Shown here in pieces: positions 1-6,746 of a DNA stretch of 11,279 nucleotides; the first letter of the stretch is position 1; every line of letters begins with the position of its first letter. Where the stretch lies: contig JAWXBK010000115.1 in assembly GCA_034439975.1 (NCBI GenBank), forward strand, positions 1 through 11,279, written 5' to 3'. The notes under the pieces were generated by a model. That model worked only from the letters and a program-made list of their open reading frames with translations, did not search any database and was not told the origin of the DNA. Source of the stretch: JAWXBK01 sp034439975. Lineage in GTDB: Bacteria; Pseudomonadota; Alphaproteobacteria; Dongiales; Dongiaceae. Both the position numbers and the translations under genes were made by a program.

Positions 1-167
1 GCGGCCGGCCGCTCGATCTGCTGGCCATCATGGCGCTGCTGCAGGCAGCGCTCGGGATCGCGACCTTGCTGAGCGTGGTCGCGCTGCCGCTGGCCGTGCT
101 GCATCAGGCGGGCGCGCTGCTGCTGCTGACCGCACTGACCTGGGCACTCTATGAGGCGCGCGCATGA
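1..167 (+). CDS. ctaA: Heme A synthase (COX15/CtaA family), C-terminal fragment
   Basis: Partial gene cut by the left edge; the reading frame starts at base 3 and ends at TGA 165-167, giving 54 residues. COX15/CtaA is an inner-membrane enzyme that converts heme O to heme A for aa3-type cytochrome oxidase. The visible part holds two hydrophobic helices. The motif LLQAALGIATLL is followed by LAVLHQAGALLLL, whose histidine (codon 102-104) matches the conserved heme-ligand His-Gln pair in the last helices of this family. The protein then ends after a short tail, as COX15 proteins usually do. The stop overlaps the start of the GTPase gene by ATGA (164-167), so the two are probably co-transcribed and translationally coupled. 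The assignment rests only on this C-terminal piece. The symbol ctaA is used in the sense of COX15/CtaA. Confidence 0.8.
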   Translation, partial: GRPLDLLAIMALLQAALGIATLLSVVALPLAVLHQAGALLLLTALTWALYEARA

Positions 168-1252
168 CTGAAGCGGATATGAAGAGCGAGCGCCTGCCCG
201 TATCGGTGCTGACCGGCTTCCTCGGCAGCGGCAAGACGACTTTGCTGCGCCATCTGCTGCAAAGCCCCGAACTGTCCGACACCGCCGTCGTCGTCAACGA
301 GTTCGGCGAGATCGGGCTCGATCATCTGCTGCTTGAAACGGCGACGGAAGACATGGTGCTGCTGGCGAGCGGCTGTCTCTGCTGCACGGTGCGCGGCGAT
401 CTGATCGATGCGCTGCGCCGTTTGTTCAAGAAGCGCTGGAGCAACGAGATCCCGGCGTTCCGCAGGGTCATCATCGAAACGACCGGGCTCGCCGATCCGG
501 CACCGATCATCCACACGCTGATGCAGGATCCGCTGGTCGCCGACAAATTCCGGCTCGACGGCATCGTTGCGACGGTCGATGCGGTGCATGGCGAAGGGCA
601 GCTCGACACGCACGAAGAGTCGGTCAAGCAGGCGGCCGTGGCCGACCGGATCGTGCTCACCAAATGCGATCTTGCGGACGAGGCGACTGTCGCCTCTCTG
701 GAAGCGCGGTTGCGCGCGCTCAATCCGGCTGCACCCCTGATGCGTACCGAACAGGGGCGCATCGACGCCGCTTCCCTGCTCGATGCCGGGCTTTACAATC
801 CAGCGACCAAGAGCCTCGACGTGCAGCGCTGGCTGAACGCCGAAGCCTATGGCGCCGAAGCCTACGGCGAGACGCCGCATGCGCGTCACGGGCATCGCCA
901 TGGCGAGGGGCACGCGCATCATCACGCGCCCGATGTGAACCGGCACGATGCGCGCATTCGCGCGTTCGTCCTGACGCATGAGACCCCGCTCGACTGGGCG
1001 CGCTTCGTCGACTGGGTCGAGGCGTTGATCGCCGGCTGCGGCCCGAACCTGCTGCGGCTCAAGGGCGTGCTCAACATCGCCGATACCGCGGGACCGGTTG
1101 CGGTACATGGCGTGCAGCATCTTTTCCATCCGCCGGTCGAACTTCCGGCCTGGCCCGATGAAGACCGCCGCTCGCGCCTCGTCGTTATCGCGCGCGATCT
1201 CGACCCCGCGACGGTCGCCGGGATGTTCCGGCAGTTTCAGGAACCGGCTTAA
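164..1252 (+). CDS. COG0523 / CobW-like G3E GTPase, putative metallochaperone
   Basis: A 362-residue GTPase of the CobW/P47K/COG0523 group, cytosolic, expected to deliver a metal ion (often Zn or Co) to a client at the cost of GTP. Visible motifs: Walker A GFLGSGKTT (residues 18-26); NEFGEIG (45-51); the metal-binding GCLCC (70-74), the CxCC signature of the family; Walker B-like ETTG (105-108); base-specificity TKCD (166-169). A histidine-rich loop at about 239-261 (HARHGHRHGEGHAHHH) precedes the CobW C-terminal domain (about 265-350). The ATG at 164 is favoured by GAGG at 153-156, seven bases upstream, and by the ATGA overlap with ctaA; Met6 is a weaker alternative. The stop codon lies in a TTAA shared with the convergent gene. 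The metal and client are unknown. Cobalamin synthesis is unlikely because no cob genes lie nearby. Confidence 0.9.
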   Translation: MTEADMKSERLPVSVLTGFLGSGKTTLLRHLLQSPELSDTAVVVNEFGEIGLDHLLLETATEDMVLLASGCLCCTVRGDLIDALRRLFKKRWSNEIPAFRRVIIETTGLADPAPIIHTLMQDPLVADKFRLDGIVATVDAVHGEGQLDTHEESVKQAAVADRIVLTKCDLADEATVASLEARLRALNPAAPLMRTEQGRIDAASLLDAGLYNPATKSLDVQRWLNAEAYGAEAYGETPHARHGHRHGEGHAHHHAPDVNRHDARIRAFVLTHETPLDWARFVDWVEALIAGCGPNLLRLKGVLNIADTAGPVAVHGVQHLFHPPVELPAWPDEDRRSRLVVIARDLDPATVAGMFRQFQEPA

Positions 1253-2061
1253 CCGGCGTCGCCCGGATCGGGCGGATTCGTCTCGACCGCACCGCCCGCC
1301 GCAATCCAGGCTTCGTAGCCGCCGTCGAGCAGCCGTGCATCGATGCCGCGCGCGATCAGTGCATCGCGGACGCCATGACTGACCTCGTGTCCGTGCACGC
1401 AATAAACCACGACGATCCGATCGCGCGGCACGCGATCGGCCCAGGTTTCGACGGCGAAGGGATCGCGCCACACGGCACCTGCGATGCGCCGGTCGGCGAG
1501 GTCATAGGCCGGGCGCTTGCGGACATCAAGCAGGAGCAGCGTTTCGTCACAGGCAACCAGCGACCGGAGTGCGGCCGGATCGATCGTCGTCCATCCCGGC
1601 GTTTGCGATCCGAGCTGCGGCGGCCAGCCATGCGTTTCGTTCCGCGCCTCGGATGCCCAAGCATAGAGCGCATCGTACATCACCATGCCGTGCCGCAGCA
1701 TTTCATGATCGTCGTCGAAACGCCGTGACAGGCCGAGCGAGAGCGCGAGCAGCCCCGGCGCTTCCGGCGCCAGTTCCGGATGGCCGGTATCGGCACCGCG
1801 CACGATCGGCGCAAGCGTGGTCAGCGCCGGATCGGCGAGTTCGAATTTGGCGAGAAAGGCGTCGAAACTGCAGAGCGGACCGACATGGCTGAGTTCGACG
1901 TCCGGCACGTCGTAAGGAACCGCGTTAAGCCGCGCGGCCTCCGCGACTACACGATCCGCCGGTACGAAGAGAAATTCGGCCGCGGGATCGATGAAACGGC
2001 TGACCAGCCAGGGACACGCGACCCGGTCGATCTTCGGCTTTTCGCGGGTAATCCATTTCAT
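1249..2061 (-). CDS. ChrB-domain/rhodanese fusion protein (ChrE-like), chromate resistance
   Basis: A 270-residue two-domain protein. Residues 1 to about 140 match the ChrB C-terminal type domain, opening with KWITREKPKIDR, then ACPWLVSRFIDP (15-26) and later DDDHEMLRHGMVMYDALYAW. Residues about 160-262 are a rhodanese: LLLLDVRKRPAYD, the active-site loop CVHGHEVS with catalytic Cys221, and the closing LLDGGYEAW. Single-domain rhodaneses called ChrE are known in other chromate loci; this fusion resembles them functionally, but the exact reaction (sulfur transfer, or handling of chromium-thiol adducts) is inferred. No signal peptide or membrane segment is seen. The start is supported by GGGAGG seven bases upstream. 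The gene is divergent from chrB across a 101-bp gap and likely shares its operator. Its stop overlaps the GTPase stop in the palindrome TTAA (1249-1252). Confidence 0.85.
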   Translation of the reverse strand: MKWITREKPKIDRVACPWLVSRFIDPAAEFLFVPADRVVAEAARLNAVPYDVPDVELSHVGPLCSFDAFLAKFELADPALTTLAPIVRGADTGHPELAPEAPGLLALSLGLSRRFDDDHEMLRHGMVMYDALYAWASEARNETHGWPPQLGSQTPGWTTIDPAALRSLVACDETLLLLDVRKRPAYDLADRRIAGAVWRDPFAVETWADRVPRDRIVVVYCVHGHEVSHGVRDALIARGIDARLLDGGYEAWIAAGGAVETNPPDPGDAG

Positions 2062-2068
2062 CGGCGTA

Positions 2069-2074
2069 CCTCCC
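2069..2074 (-). promoter_or_regulatory. Ribosome binding site of the ChrB-rhodanese gene
   Basis: On the minus strand GGGAGG sits seven bases before the ATG at 2061. It is a strong Shine-Dalgarno and fixes this start. It contrasts with the divergent chrB gene, which has none. Confidence 0.75.
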
Positions 2075-2146
2075 GTCAGCCCCGACGCTCAGGGCCAAGC
2101 TGTTGAATTACAAAGATTAAAACCGGTGTCTTTCTGTTTCATGGAT

Positions 2147-2164
2147 ATGTTATATCTATAACAT
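2147..2164. promoter_or_regulatory. Candidate chr operator: perfect 8-2-8 inverted repeat at the chrB start
   Basis: ATGTTATA-TC-TATAACAT is a perfect dyad whose right arm includes the first two bases of the chrB ATG (2163-2165). It closes an AT-rich stretch: 17 of 60 bases are G or C from 2101 to 2160, in an otherwise strongly GC-rich window. The dyad contains several TATA-like hexamers (for example TATATC 2151-2156), suitably placed for a -10 element if transcription begins at or next to the ATG. No convincing -35 is seen. ChrB proteins are known repressors of chr operons that release DNA on chromate, so binding here would block both RNA polymerase and the start codon. Its role as operator is inferred from position and symmetry. 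Confidence 0.6.
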
Positions 2165-3122
2165 GACTCCTGTAAAGGCTGCGACGGATCTGTCGACGCG
2201 AAGCTGGCTGATGCTCTCCCTCAAACTCCCGAGCGACGCTGCGTCGGCGCGCGTGAAATTCTGGCGGCGCCTCAATCGTCTCGGCGCGGTTGCGCTCCGG
2301 AACGGTTTCTATGCGCTGCCCAACAGTCCCGAATGCCGGGAAGACTTCGAATGGCTGCGACGCGAAATCCTAGAAGCTGGCGGCGAAGCGCTGACACTGG
2401 AGGCGCGGCTGATGGGAGGAATGACCGACGACGATCTGCGGGCGGCGTTCGACGAAGCACGCAACGGCGATTACGAACAGCTTGCAGCGGAAGCAGCCGA
2501 ACTTGCCGGCAGATCGCCGGTCGAGCGCGCCCAGGTCGAGCGGGTGAAGCGCGAGTTCCGGCAGATCGAACGTGTCGATTTCTTCGGCGCTGCCGCTCGC
2601 ACGCGTGCAAGCGCCGCGCTTTTGCAACTGGATACGATCGCGGCGGGCCGAAGCGCAGCACCCGTCGGCGGTCCGGAGAGAGGCATTCCGCGCGGGCGGA
2701 TCTGGGTGACCCGCGCCGATCCGCATATCGACCGGCTGGCGTCGGCCTGGCTTATTCGCCGCCATGTCGATCCCCATGCCGGTTTCCGGTTCGTGACCGA
2801 GCCCGATTACAAGCCCGGCGAACGCGAACTGCGCTTCGACATGTTCGAGGCGGAATACACCCATCGCGGCGATCGCTGCACCTTCGAGGTCCTGATCGAG
2901 GAAGGAATGATCGGCGATCCGGCTGTCGTCGAGATCAGCGAAATCGTCCACGACATCGACATCAAGGACGAGAAATTTGGTCGCGAGGAGGCGCCAGGCG
3001 TCGCCCGGATGATCCAGGGTGCGATCCGGCGATACGCGGACGATTACGAACGGCTCGAGCGCACAATGCTGCTGTTCGACGACCTGCATGCCAGTCTGTC
3101 GAACAGCAGTACCAAAACATGA
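2163..3122 (+). CDS. chrB: ChrB, chromate-responsive transcriptional regulator
   Basis: A 319-residue protein with the two ChrB domains. The N-terminal domain (about 15-165) starts WLMLSLKLPSD and continues WRRLNRLGAVALRNGFYALP, typical of ChrB and reminiscent of the Cas2-like fold of PaaX regulators (the latter is my inference). The C-terminal domain (about 178-310) begins RIWVTRADPHIDR and has LASAWLIRRHVDP. ChrB senses chromate and represses chr transcription; it acts in the cytosol on DNA. The ATG at 2163 is the only reasonable start before the conserved Trp15, yet no Shine-Dalgarno precedes it and a perfect inverted repeat runs into the codon, so the mRNA may be leaderless. The stop overlaps the chrA start by ATGA. 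Full length for the family; no defect seen. Confidence 0.9.
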   Translation: MTPVKAATDLSTRSWLMLSLKLPSDAASARVKFWRRLNRLGAVALRNGFYALPNSPECREDFEWLRREILEAGGEALTLEARLMGGMTDDDLRAAFDEARNGDYEQLAAEAAELAGRSPVERAQVERVKREFRQIERVDFFGAAARTRASAALLQLDTIAAGRSAAPVGGPERGIPRGRIWVTRADPHIDRLASAWLIRRHVDPHAGFRFVTEPDYKPGERELRFDMFEAEYTHRGDRCTFEVLIEEGMIGDPAVVEISEIVHDIDIKDEKFGREEAPGVARMIQGAIRRYADDYERLERTMLLFDDLHASLSNSSTKT

Positions 3123-4438
3123 GCTCGCCCGCCGCGAACGCAATGCCGACATTCCGAGAGGCCGTCCGGACCTGGTTCAAGATCGGATGCCTCGGTTTCG
3201 GCGGACCGGCGGGCCAGATCGCGCTGATGCATCGCATCGTCGTCGACGAAAAACGCTGGCTCGACGAGCGGCGTTTCCTGCATGCGCTGAATTTCTGCAT
3301 GCTGCTGCCCGGTCCCGAAGCACAGCAACTCGCGACTTACATCGGCTGGCGGTTGCATGGCACCCGAGGCGGGCTTGCCGCCGGATTGCTGTTTGTACTG
3401 CCGGGCGCTGTGATCGTGCTCGCGCTCAGCCTGGTTTATGCGTTCTATCGCGATGTCGCTCTGGTTGCCGCGATCTTCTACGGGATCAAGCCGGCGGTCG
3501 CCGCCATCGTGGTCGAGGCGCTGGTGCGGATCGGTCGCCGCGCGCTCAAGGGACCGCTGCATGTCGCCATCGCGGCGTTCGCCTTCGTCGGTATTTTCCT
3601 GTTCGATCTTCCGTTCCCGCTGATCATCGCCGCGGCTGGTCTTGCCGGCCTGCTGCTGCCCATACCCCATGCCGAGCGTACGGACGAAGTTTCCGTCGCC
3701 GGCGCTGTCCCTTCGCTTGGGCGCACGCTCGCGACGATCCTGATCTGGGCGGCGATCTGGCTTGGGCCCGTCATTGCCCTGTTCCTCGCGTTCGGCCAGG
3801 GCCATGTGTTAAGCGACATCGCCATCTTTTTTTCGAAGATGGCCGTGGTGACTTTCGGGGGCGCCTACGCGGTGCTCGCCTATGTCGCGCAGGCGGCGGT
3901 CGGCGATTTCGGCTGGCTCGCGCCGGGCGAAATGGTCGATGGGCTCGGCCTCGCCGAAACCACGCCCGGGCCGCTGATCCTGGTATTGCAGTTCGTCGGT
4001 TTCATGGCGGCCTTCCGCGACGGGCTCGGCATCGATCCGGCGCTGGCCGGCGCCATTGGCGCAGCCCTGGTGTTGTGGGTCACCTTTGCGCCGTGCTTTT
4101 TGTGGATCTTTGCAGCCGCACCCTATGTCGAGCGGCTCTACGCCAACCGCACACTAGGCCGCATCCTTGCCGCGATTACCGCCGCGGTCGTCGGCGTCAT
4201 CCTCAATCTCGCACTCTGGTTCCTGCTGCATGTGCTGTTCGCCGACGTGCGGCAGACGCGGCTCGGCCCGCTGCATCTCTCGATTCCGGAATGGTCGACG
4301 ATCGATCCGTTCGCGTTGCTTCTGGCGGTGGCAGCCGCAATCGCCTTGCTGCGGTTCAAGCTCGGCCTGCTACCCGTCCTTGGCGGCGCGATCCTGCTGG
4401 GCGTTCTATGGCGCCTTGGCGCCGCCGCCTGGAGTTAG
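3119..4438 (+). CDS. chrA: ChrA, chromate transporter (long-chain CHR family)
   Basis: A 439-residue, very hydrophobic inner-membrane protein of the bidomain CHR family, which exports chromate. The two homologous halves are visible. Half one has GFGGPAGQIALM (26-37) and LLPGPEAQQLATYIG (62-76). Half two has FFSKMAVVTFGGAYAVL (237-253... within the second repeat) and ETTPGPL (280-286). About ten or more hydrophobic segments run through the chain, with a polar linker near 188-200. The start overlaps the chrB stop by ATGA (3119-3122) and has no clear Shine-Dalgarno, so it should depend on translational coupling to chrB; Met9 is an alternative. The frame stays open far upstream inside chrB, but that part is a shadow. 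The last 33 bp overlap the convergent reductase gene. The family belongs with chromate resistance, though some members may carry sulfate-like anions. Confidence 0.93.
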   Translation: MSSPAANAMPTFREAVRTWFKIGCLGFGGPAGQIALMHRIVVDEKRWLDERRFLHALNFCMLLPGPEAQQLATYIGWRLHGTRGGLAAGLLFVLPGAVIVLALSLVYAFYRDVALVAAIFYGIKPAVAAIVVEALVRIGRRALKGPLHVAIAAFAFVGIFLFDLPFPLIIAAAGLAGLLLPIPHAERTDEVSVAGAVPSLGRTLATILIWAAIWLGPVIALFLAFGQGHVLSDIAIFFSKMAVVTFGGAYAVLAYVAQAAVGDFGWLAPGEMVDGLGLAETTPGPLILVLQFVGFMAAFRDGLGIDPALAGAIGAALVLWVTFAPCFLWIFAAAPYVERLYANRTLGRILAAITAAVVGVILNLALWFLLHVLFADVRQTRLGPLHLSIPEWSTIDPFALLLAVAAAIALLRFKLGLLPVLGGAILLGVLWRLGAAAWS

Positions 4439-5353
4439 CCGGCAGCGTTCGTATACGGCGAGATGCAGCGCCGCGATATCGAGCACCGGCGTTGCGATGT
4501 CAAGCGCCGCGGCACGCCGGCTTAGATCGCCCAGGACATGATCGCCTTCGCTCGGACCGCCGCGCTCGATGTCGCGCAGCATCGAGGCGGCGAGCGTCGA
4601 GGATGGATCCTTGAACCGCTCGATCCGATCGCGGAACTGCGACCGCGGTGGAAAGCCGGCCGCGGTCGCCGTCGCGATGCATTCCGCCACCAGCGCGTCC
4701 ACGAAGCCCGTGCCGCCCGCGCTAACGATGGGACCGATCGGTGCGCGCATCAGGCAGCTCGCGCCGGCGAGCGTGGCCAGTATCGTGAACTTCTCCCACA
4801 TCTCCTGCATGATCGCGGCGCTGGCCGGTGCGTCGAATCCGGCGCCGCCCATGGCCGTCGCAAGCCGCTCGACGCGTGGCGATAGCCCGCCCGCGCGCTC
4901 GCCGAACGGCAGTCGCGCTGCAAGCCCGAGATGGCGGATCGTGCCGTCGTCGTCGAGCGTCGCCGAAATCTGGCAGAGCCCGCCCAGCACGCATGTTTCG
5001 CCGAACGCCGCATCGAGCACGGCGAGATGACGGAGCCCGTTGAGCAGCGGCACGATCATCGTATCGGGCCCGACATGCGGGCGGAGCGACGCAATCGCGG
5101 CATCAAGATCGTAGGATTTGCAGCCGAGCAGCACCGCATCGGCCGGTGTCGTCCTGCCCGCATCGTCGCCGGCGACGACGAGCTTCGGTGCGGTCGCGAC
5201 ATCGCCTTCCGGACTGACGATCCGCAGACCGCCGGCGGCGAGCCGTTTGGCGCGTTCGGGACGCACGAGAAATCGAACGTCCCGGCCCGCTGCCGCCAGC
5301 CGGCCGCCGAAGTACCCGCCGACCGCACCGGCGCCGAGAACCAGAAACCGCAT
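4406..5353 (-). CDS. 2-dehydropantoate 2-reductase-like protein (PanE/ApbA family)
   Basis: A 315-residue NADP-dependent reductase of the ketopantoate reductase family (COG1893). The N-terminal Rossmann domain carries GAGAVGG (7-13); CKS with Lys79 and LLNG with Asn105 follow the family pattern. The C-terminal helical domain has the presumed catalytic Lys188 in MWEKF, SMLRDIERG (257-265) and Glu269 in the SEGD segment. In E. coli PanE an Asn lies four residues after the catalytic Lys (Lys176/Asn180); here that place is Leu192. The sequence WEKFTILATLAGASCLMR belongs to a broad PanE-like subgroup whose substrate is often unproven, so a role in pantothenate synthesis is possible but not assured. 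Soluble, no signal. The start is preceded by a weak AAGG about ten bases upstream. The 3' end overlaps chrA convergently; there is no functional tie to chromate. Confidence 0.82.
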   Translation of the reverse strand: MRFLVLGAGAVGGYFGGRLAAAGRDVRFLVRPERAKRLAAGGLRIVSPEGDVATAPKLVVAGDDAGRTTPADAVLLGCKSYDLDAAIASLRPHVGPDTMIVPLLNGLRHLAVLDAAFGETCVLGGLCQISATLDDDGTIRHLGLAARLPFGERAGGLSPRVERLATAMGGAGFDAPASAAIMQEMWEKFTILATLAGASCLMRAPIGPIVSAGGTGFVDALVAECIATATAAGFPPRSQFRDRIERFKDPSSTLAASMLRDIERGGPSEGDHVLGDLSRRAAALDIATPVLDIAALHLAVYERCRLTPGGGAKAP

Positions 5354-5427
5354 CGCGATGCCGCCTTTTCCACAGGGAATATGCAGGCTCGATGATGCGA
5401 GGCGACACGCCGCGCAGCAAGGGCCGT

Positions 5428-5457
5428 TTGGCGGCGGCCGACGGACTGCGCTATCGT
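5428..5457 (+). promoter_or_regulatory. Possible promoter of the Sel1-repeat gene
   Basis: In the 136-bp divergent gap between the reductase and the Sel1 gene, TTGGCG (5428-5433) and TATCGT (5452-5457) are separated by 18 bases, placing a start about 25 bases before the GTG at 5490. The match to a housekeeping promoter is moderate and such matches arise by chance. I see nothing else definite in this gap. Confidence 0.25.
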
Positions 5458-5480
5458 CGGGTGTCGCTCAGAAAACGGAC

Positions 5481-5486
5481 AGGAAG
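5481..5486 (+). promoter_or_regulatory. Ribosome binding site deciding the GTG start of the Sel1 gene
   Basis: AGGAAG lies just upstream of GTG 5490, its AGGA core five bases from the start. The frame is open much further upstream (to about 5118), but that part runs antisense through the reductase gene and lacks Sel1 character, so this site sets the start. Confidence 0.65.
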
Positions 5487-5489
5487 CCG

Positions 5490-6626
5490 GTGGCATCGCT
5501 CGAGGACGCGCTCGACGCCTATCGCCGCAAGGATTTCGGCACGGCGTTCAAATTGTTGCGGCCGCTGAGCCAGCAGGGCAACGCCGTCGCCCAGGCGTAT
5601 CTCGGCTATCTCTATTTCAATGGCGATGCCGTCCCGCAGGATTATGCGGAAGCGATGCGCTGGATCCGTCTTGCAGCCGAACGCGGCGTCGCCGGCGCAA
5701 TGAGCAATCTCGGCAACATGTATTTTTCCGGGCGCGGCGTTGCACAGAACTACGAGCAGGCCGGACTTTGGTATCGCCGCGCGGCCGAACAGGGCGATAC
5801 GGCGGCGATGACGCGGCTCGGTCTCATGTTTCTCGACGGCACGGGCGCGCGCCGCGATAGCGAAAAGGCCGCGCAATGGTTCATCCAGGCCGCGCGCCGC
5901 GGCCTGCCCGAAGGCCAGCTTCGTCTTGCGCGTTTGTTCCTTGCCGGCGACGGCGTCGGCCAGAGTGCGGGCCATGCGTATCTCTGGGCGATGGCGGCAA
6001 TGCTGGGCGGCGCCAAAGGCGCCGACGAAATCCTCGGGCGCGCCGCGAAAGAACTGACCGAACCGATGCGTGTTGCCGCGCAGGTCAAACTCGGCGAAAT
6101 GCTGTTCAACGGACAGGATGTTCCACGCAACTACAACGCCGCCGCGGCGCTGTTGAAAGGCCCGGAAGCATCCGGCAATGCGCGCGCGCTGGCGATCGTT
6201 GGCCTCCTCTATTATCTCGGCCACGGCGTCAGGCGCGACATGACGGAAGCGGCCGACTGGTTCCGGCGCGCTGCCGAACTCGGCGAACCGAGTGCGCAAT
6301 TCAATCTGTCGGTGATGCACGGCAAGGGCGAAGGCATGCCGGTCGATCACGCCGCTTCGGCACATTGGTGCCGGGCATCCGCCGATCAGGGCGATGTGCG
6401 CGCCATGTACCGGATGAGTTTTCTCCATTCCGCCGGAGAGGGCGTCGAAAAGAACCGGCAGGTTGCGCTCGCCTGGGCATCGCTGGCGGCGGGCCGCGGC
6501 AATCTCGATGCGGTCCAGACCCGTGCGGCGCTGGTGCAGGAGATGTCGCAGGAAGACATGGATGAGGCGAACCGGCTGGCAGCCGAGCTGCTGCCCGAGC
6601 CGCGAACGGCAACCGCGTCCGCCTGA
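5490..6626 (+). CDS. Sel1-like repeat (SLR/TPR-like) protein with duplicated architecture
   Basis: With the GTG start at 5490 the product has 378 residues and no signal peptide or membrane segment, so it is probably cytosolic. It is almost entirely Sel1-like repeats, about 36 residues each. Block one (residues about 35-165) has units such as AYLGYLYFNGDAVPQDYAEA and NLGNMYFSGRGVAQNYEQA. Block two (about 197-330) has VGLLYYLGHGVRRDMTEAA and others. Each block ends in the same kind of cap: LWAMAAMLGGAKGA...AKELTEPMRVAAQ (about 165-198) and AWASLAAGRGNLDA...VQEMSQEDMDEANRLA (about 328-364). This implies duplication of a four-repeat-plus-cap module. SLR proteins are adaptor scaffolds that bind partner proteins; no partner can be named here. 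No catalytic motif is present. It is followed, after 120 bp, by another helical-repeat gene on the same strand. Confidence 0.88.
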   Translation: MASLEDALDAYRRKDFGTAFKLLRPLSQQGNAVAQAYLGYLYFNGDAVPQDYAEAMRWIRLAAERGVAGAMSNLGNMYFSGRGVAQNYEQAGLWYRRAAEQGDTAAMTRLGLMFLDGTGARRDSEKAAQWFIQAARRGLPEGQLRLARLFLAGDGVGQSAGHAYLWAMAAMLGGAKGADEILGRAAKELTEPMRVAAQVKLGEMLFNGQDVPRNYNAAAALLKGPEASGNARALAIVGLLYYLGHGVRRDMTEAADWFRRAAELGEPSAQFNLSVMHGKGEGMPVDHAASAHWCRASADQGDVRAMYRMSFLHSAGEGVEKNRQVALAWASLAAGRGNLDAVQTRAALVQEMSQEDMDEANRLAAELLPEPRTATASA

Positions 6627-6640
6627 CCGGCGGTCGGCAC

Positions 6641-6688
6641 AGCCGGCTGACCAGCCGGTTGCGCCGTCCGGCTGCGAGCCGGTTGCCA
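6641..6688. repeat. Degenerate 12-bp tandem repeats with a small hairpin
   Basis: Between the Sel1 and TPR genes four copies of a unit like AGCCGGTTGC follow each other at 11-13 bp spacing: AGCCGGCTGACC (6641), AGCCGGTTGCGC (6653), GTCCGGCTGCG (6666) and AGCCGGTTGCCA (6677). Units two and three form an inverted pair, CAGCCGG (6652-6658) and CCGGCTG (6668-6674), around a 9-base loop. No T-run follows, so this is not a classical terminator. The rest of the 120-bp gap shows nothing clear. Confidence 0.5.
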
Positions 6689-6746
6689 ATACGAAACCGC
6701 GTCGCCATCATGCGCGCGCCATCGCTCCGGCCCCTTCACAAAAACC

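Noticed and set aside
149..1471. 440-codon minus-strand frame opposite the GTPase gene
   Set aside because: Arg-rich shadow with no domain signal; the plus strand carries all the GTPase motifs.
2333..3118. Upstream extension of the chrA frame through chrB, which would give a 701-residue protein
   Set aside because: The extra part is Arg-rich shadow translation of chrB; the ChrA family starts near 3119 and the ATGA overlap with chrB supports that start.
3019..4614. 531-codon plus-strand frame in another phase across chrA
   Set aside because: Arg/Ala/Pro-rich shadow without hydrophobic segments or motifs; chrA in the neighbouring phase is unmistakable.
5118..5489. Longer N-terminus for the Sel1 protein from a TTG start
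   Set aside because: The extension runs antisense through the reductase gene and has no Sel1 repeat or signal-peptide character; GTG 5490 has a good ribosome site.
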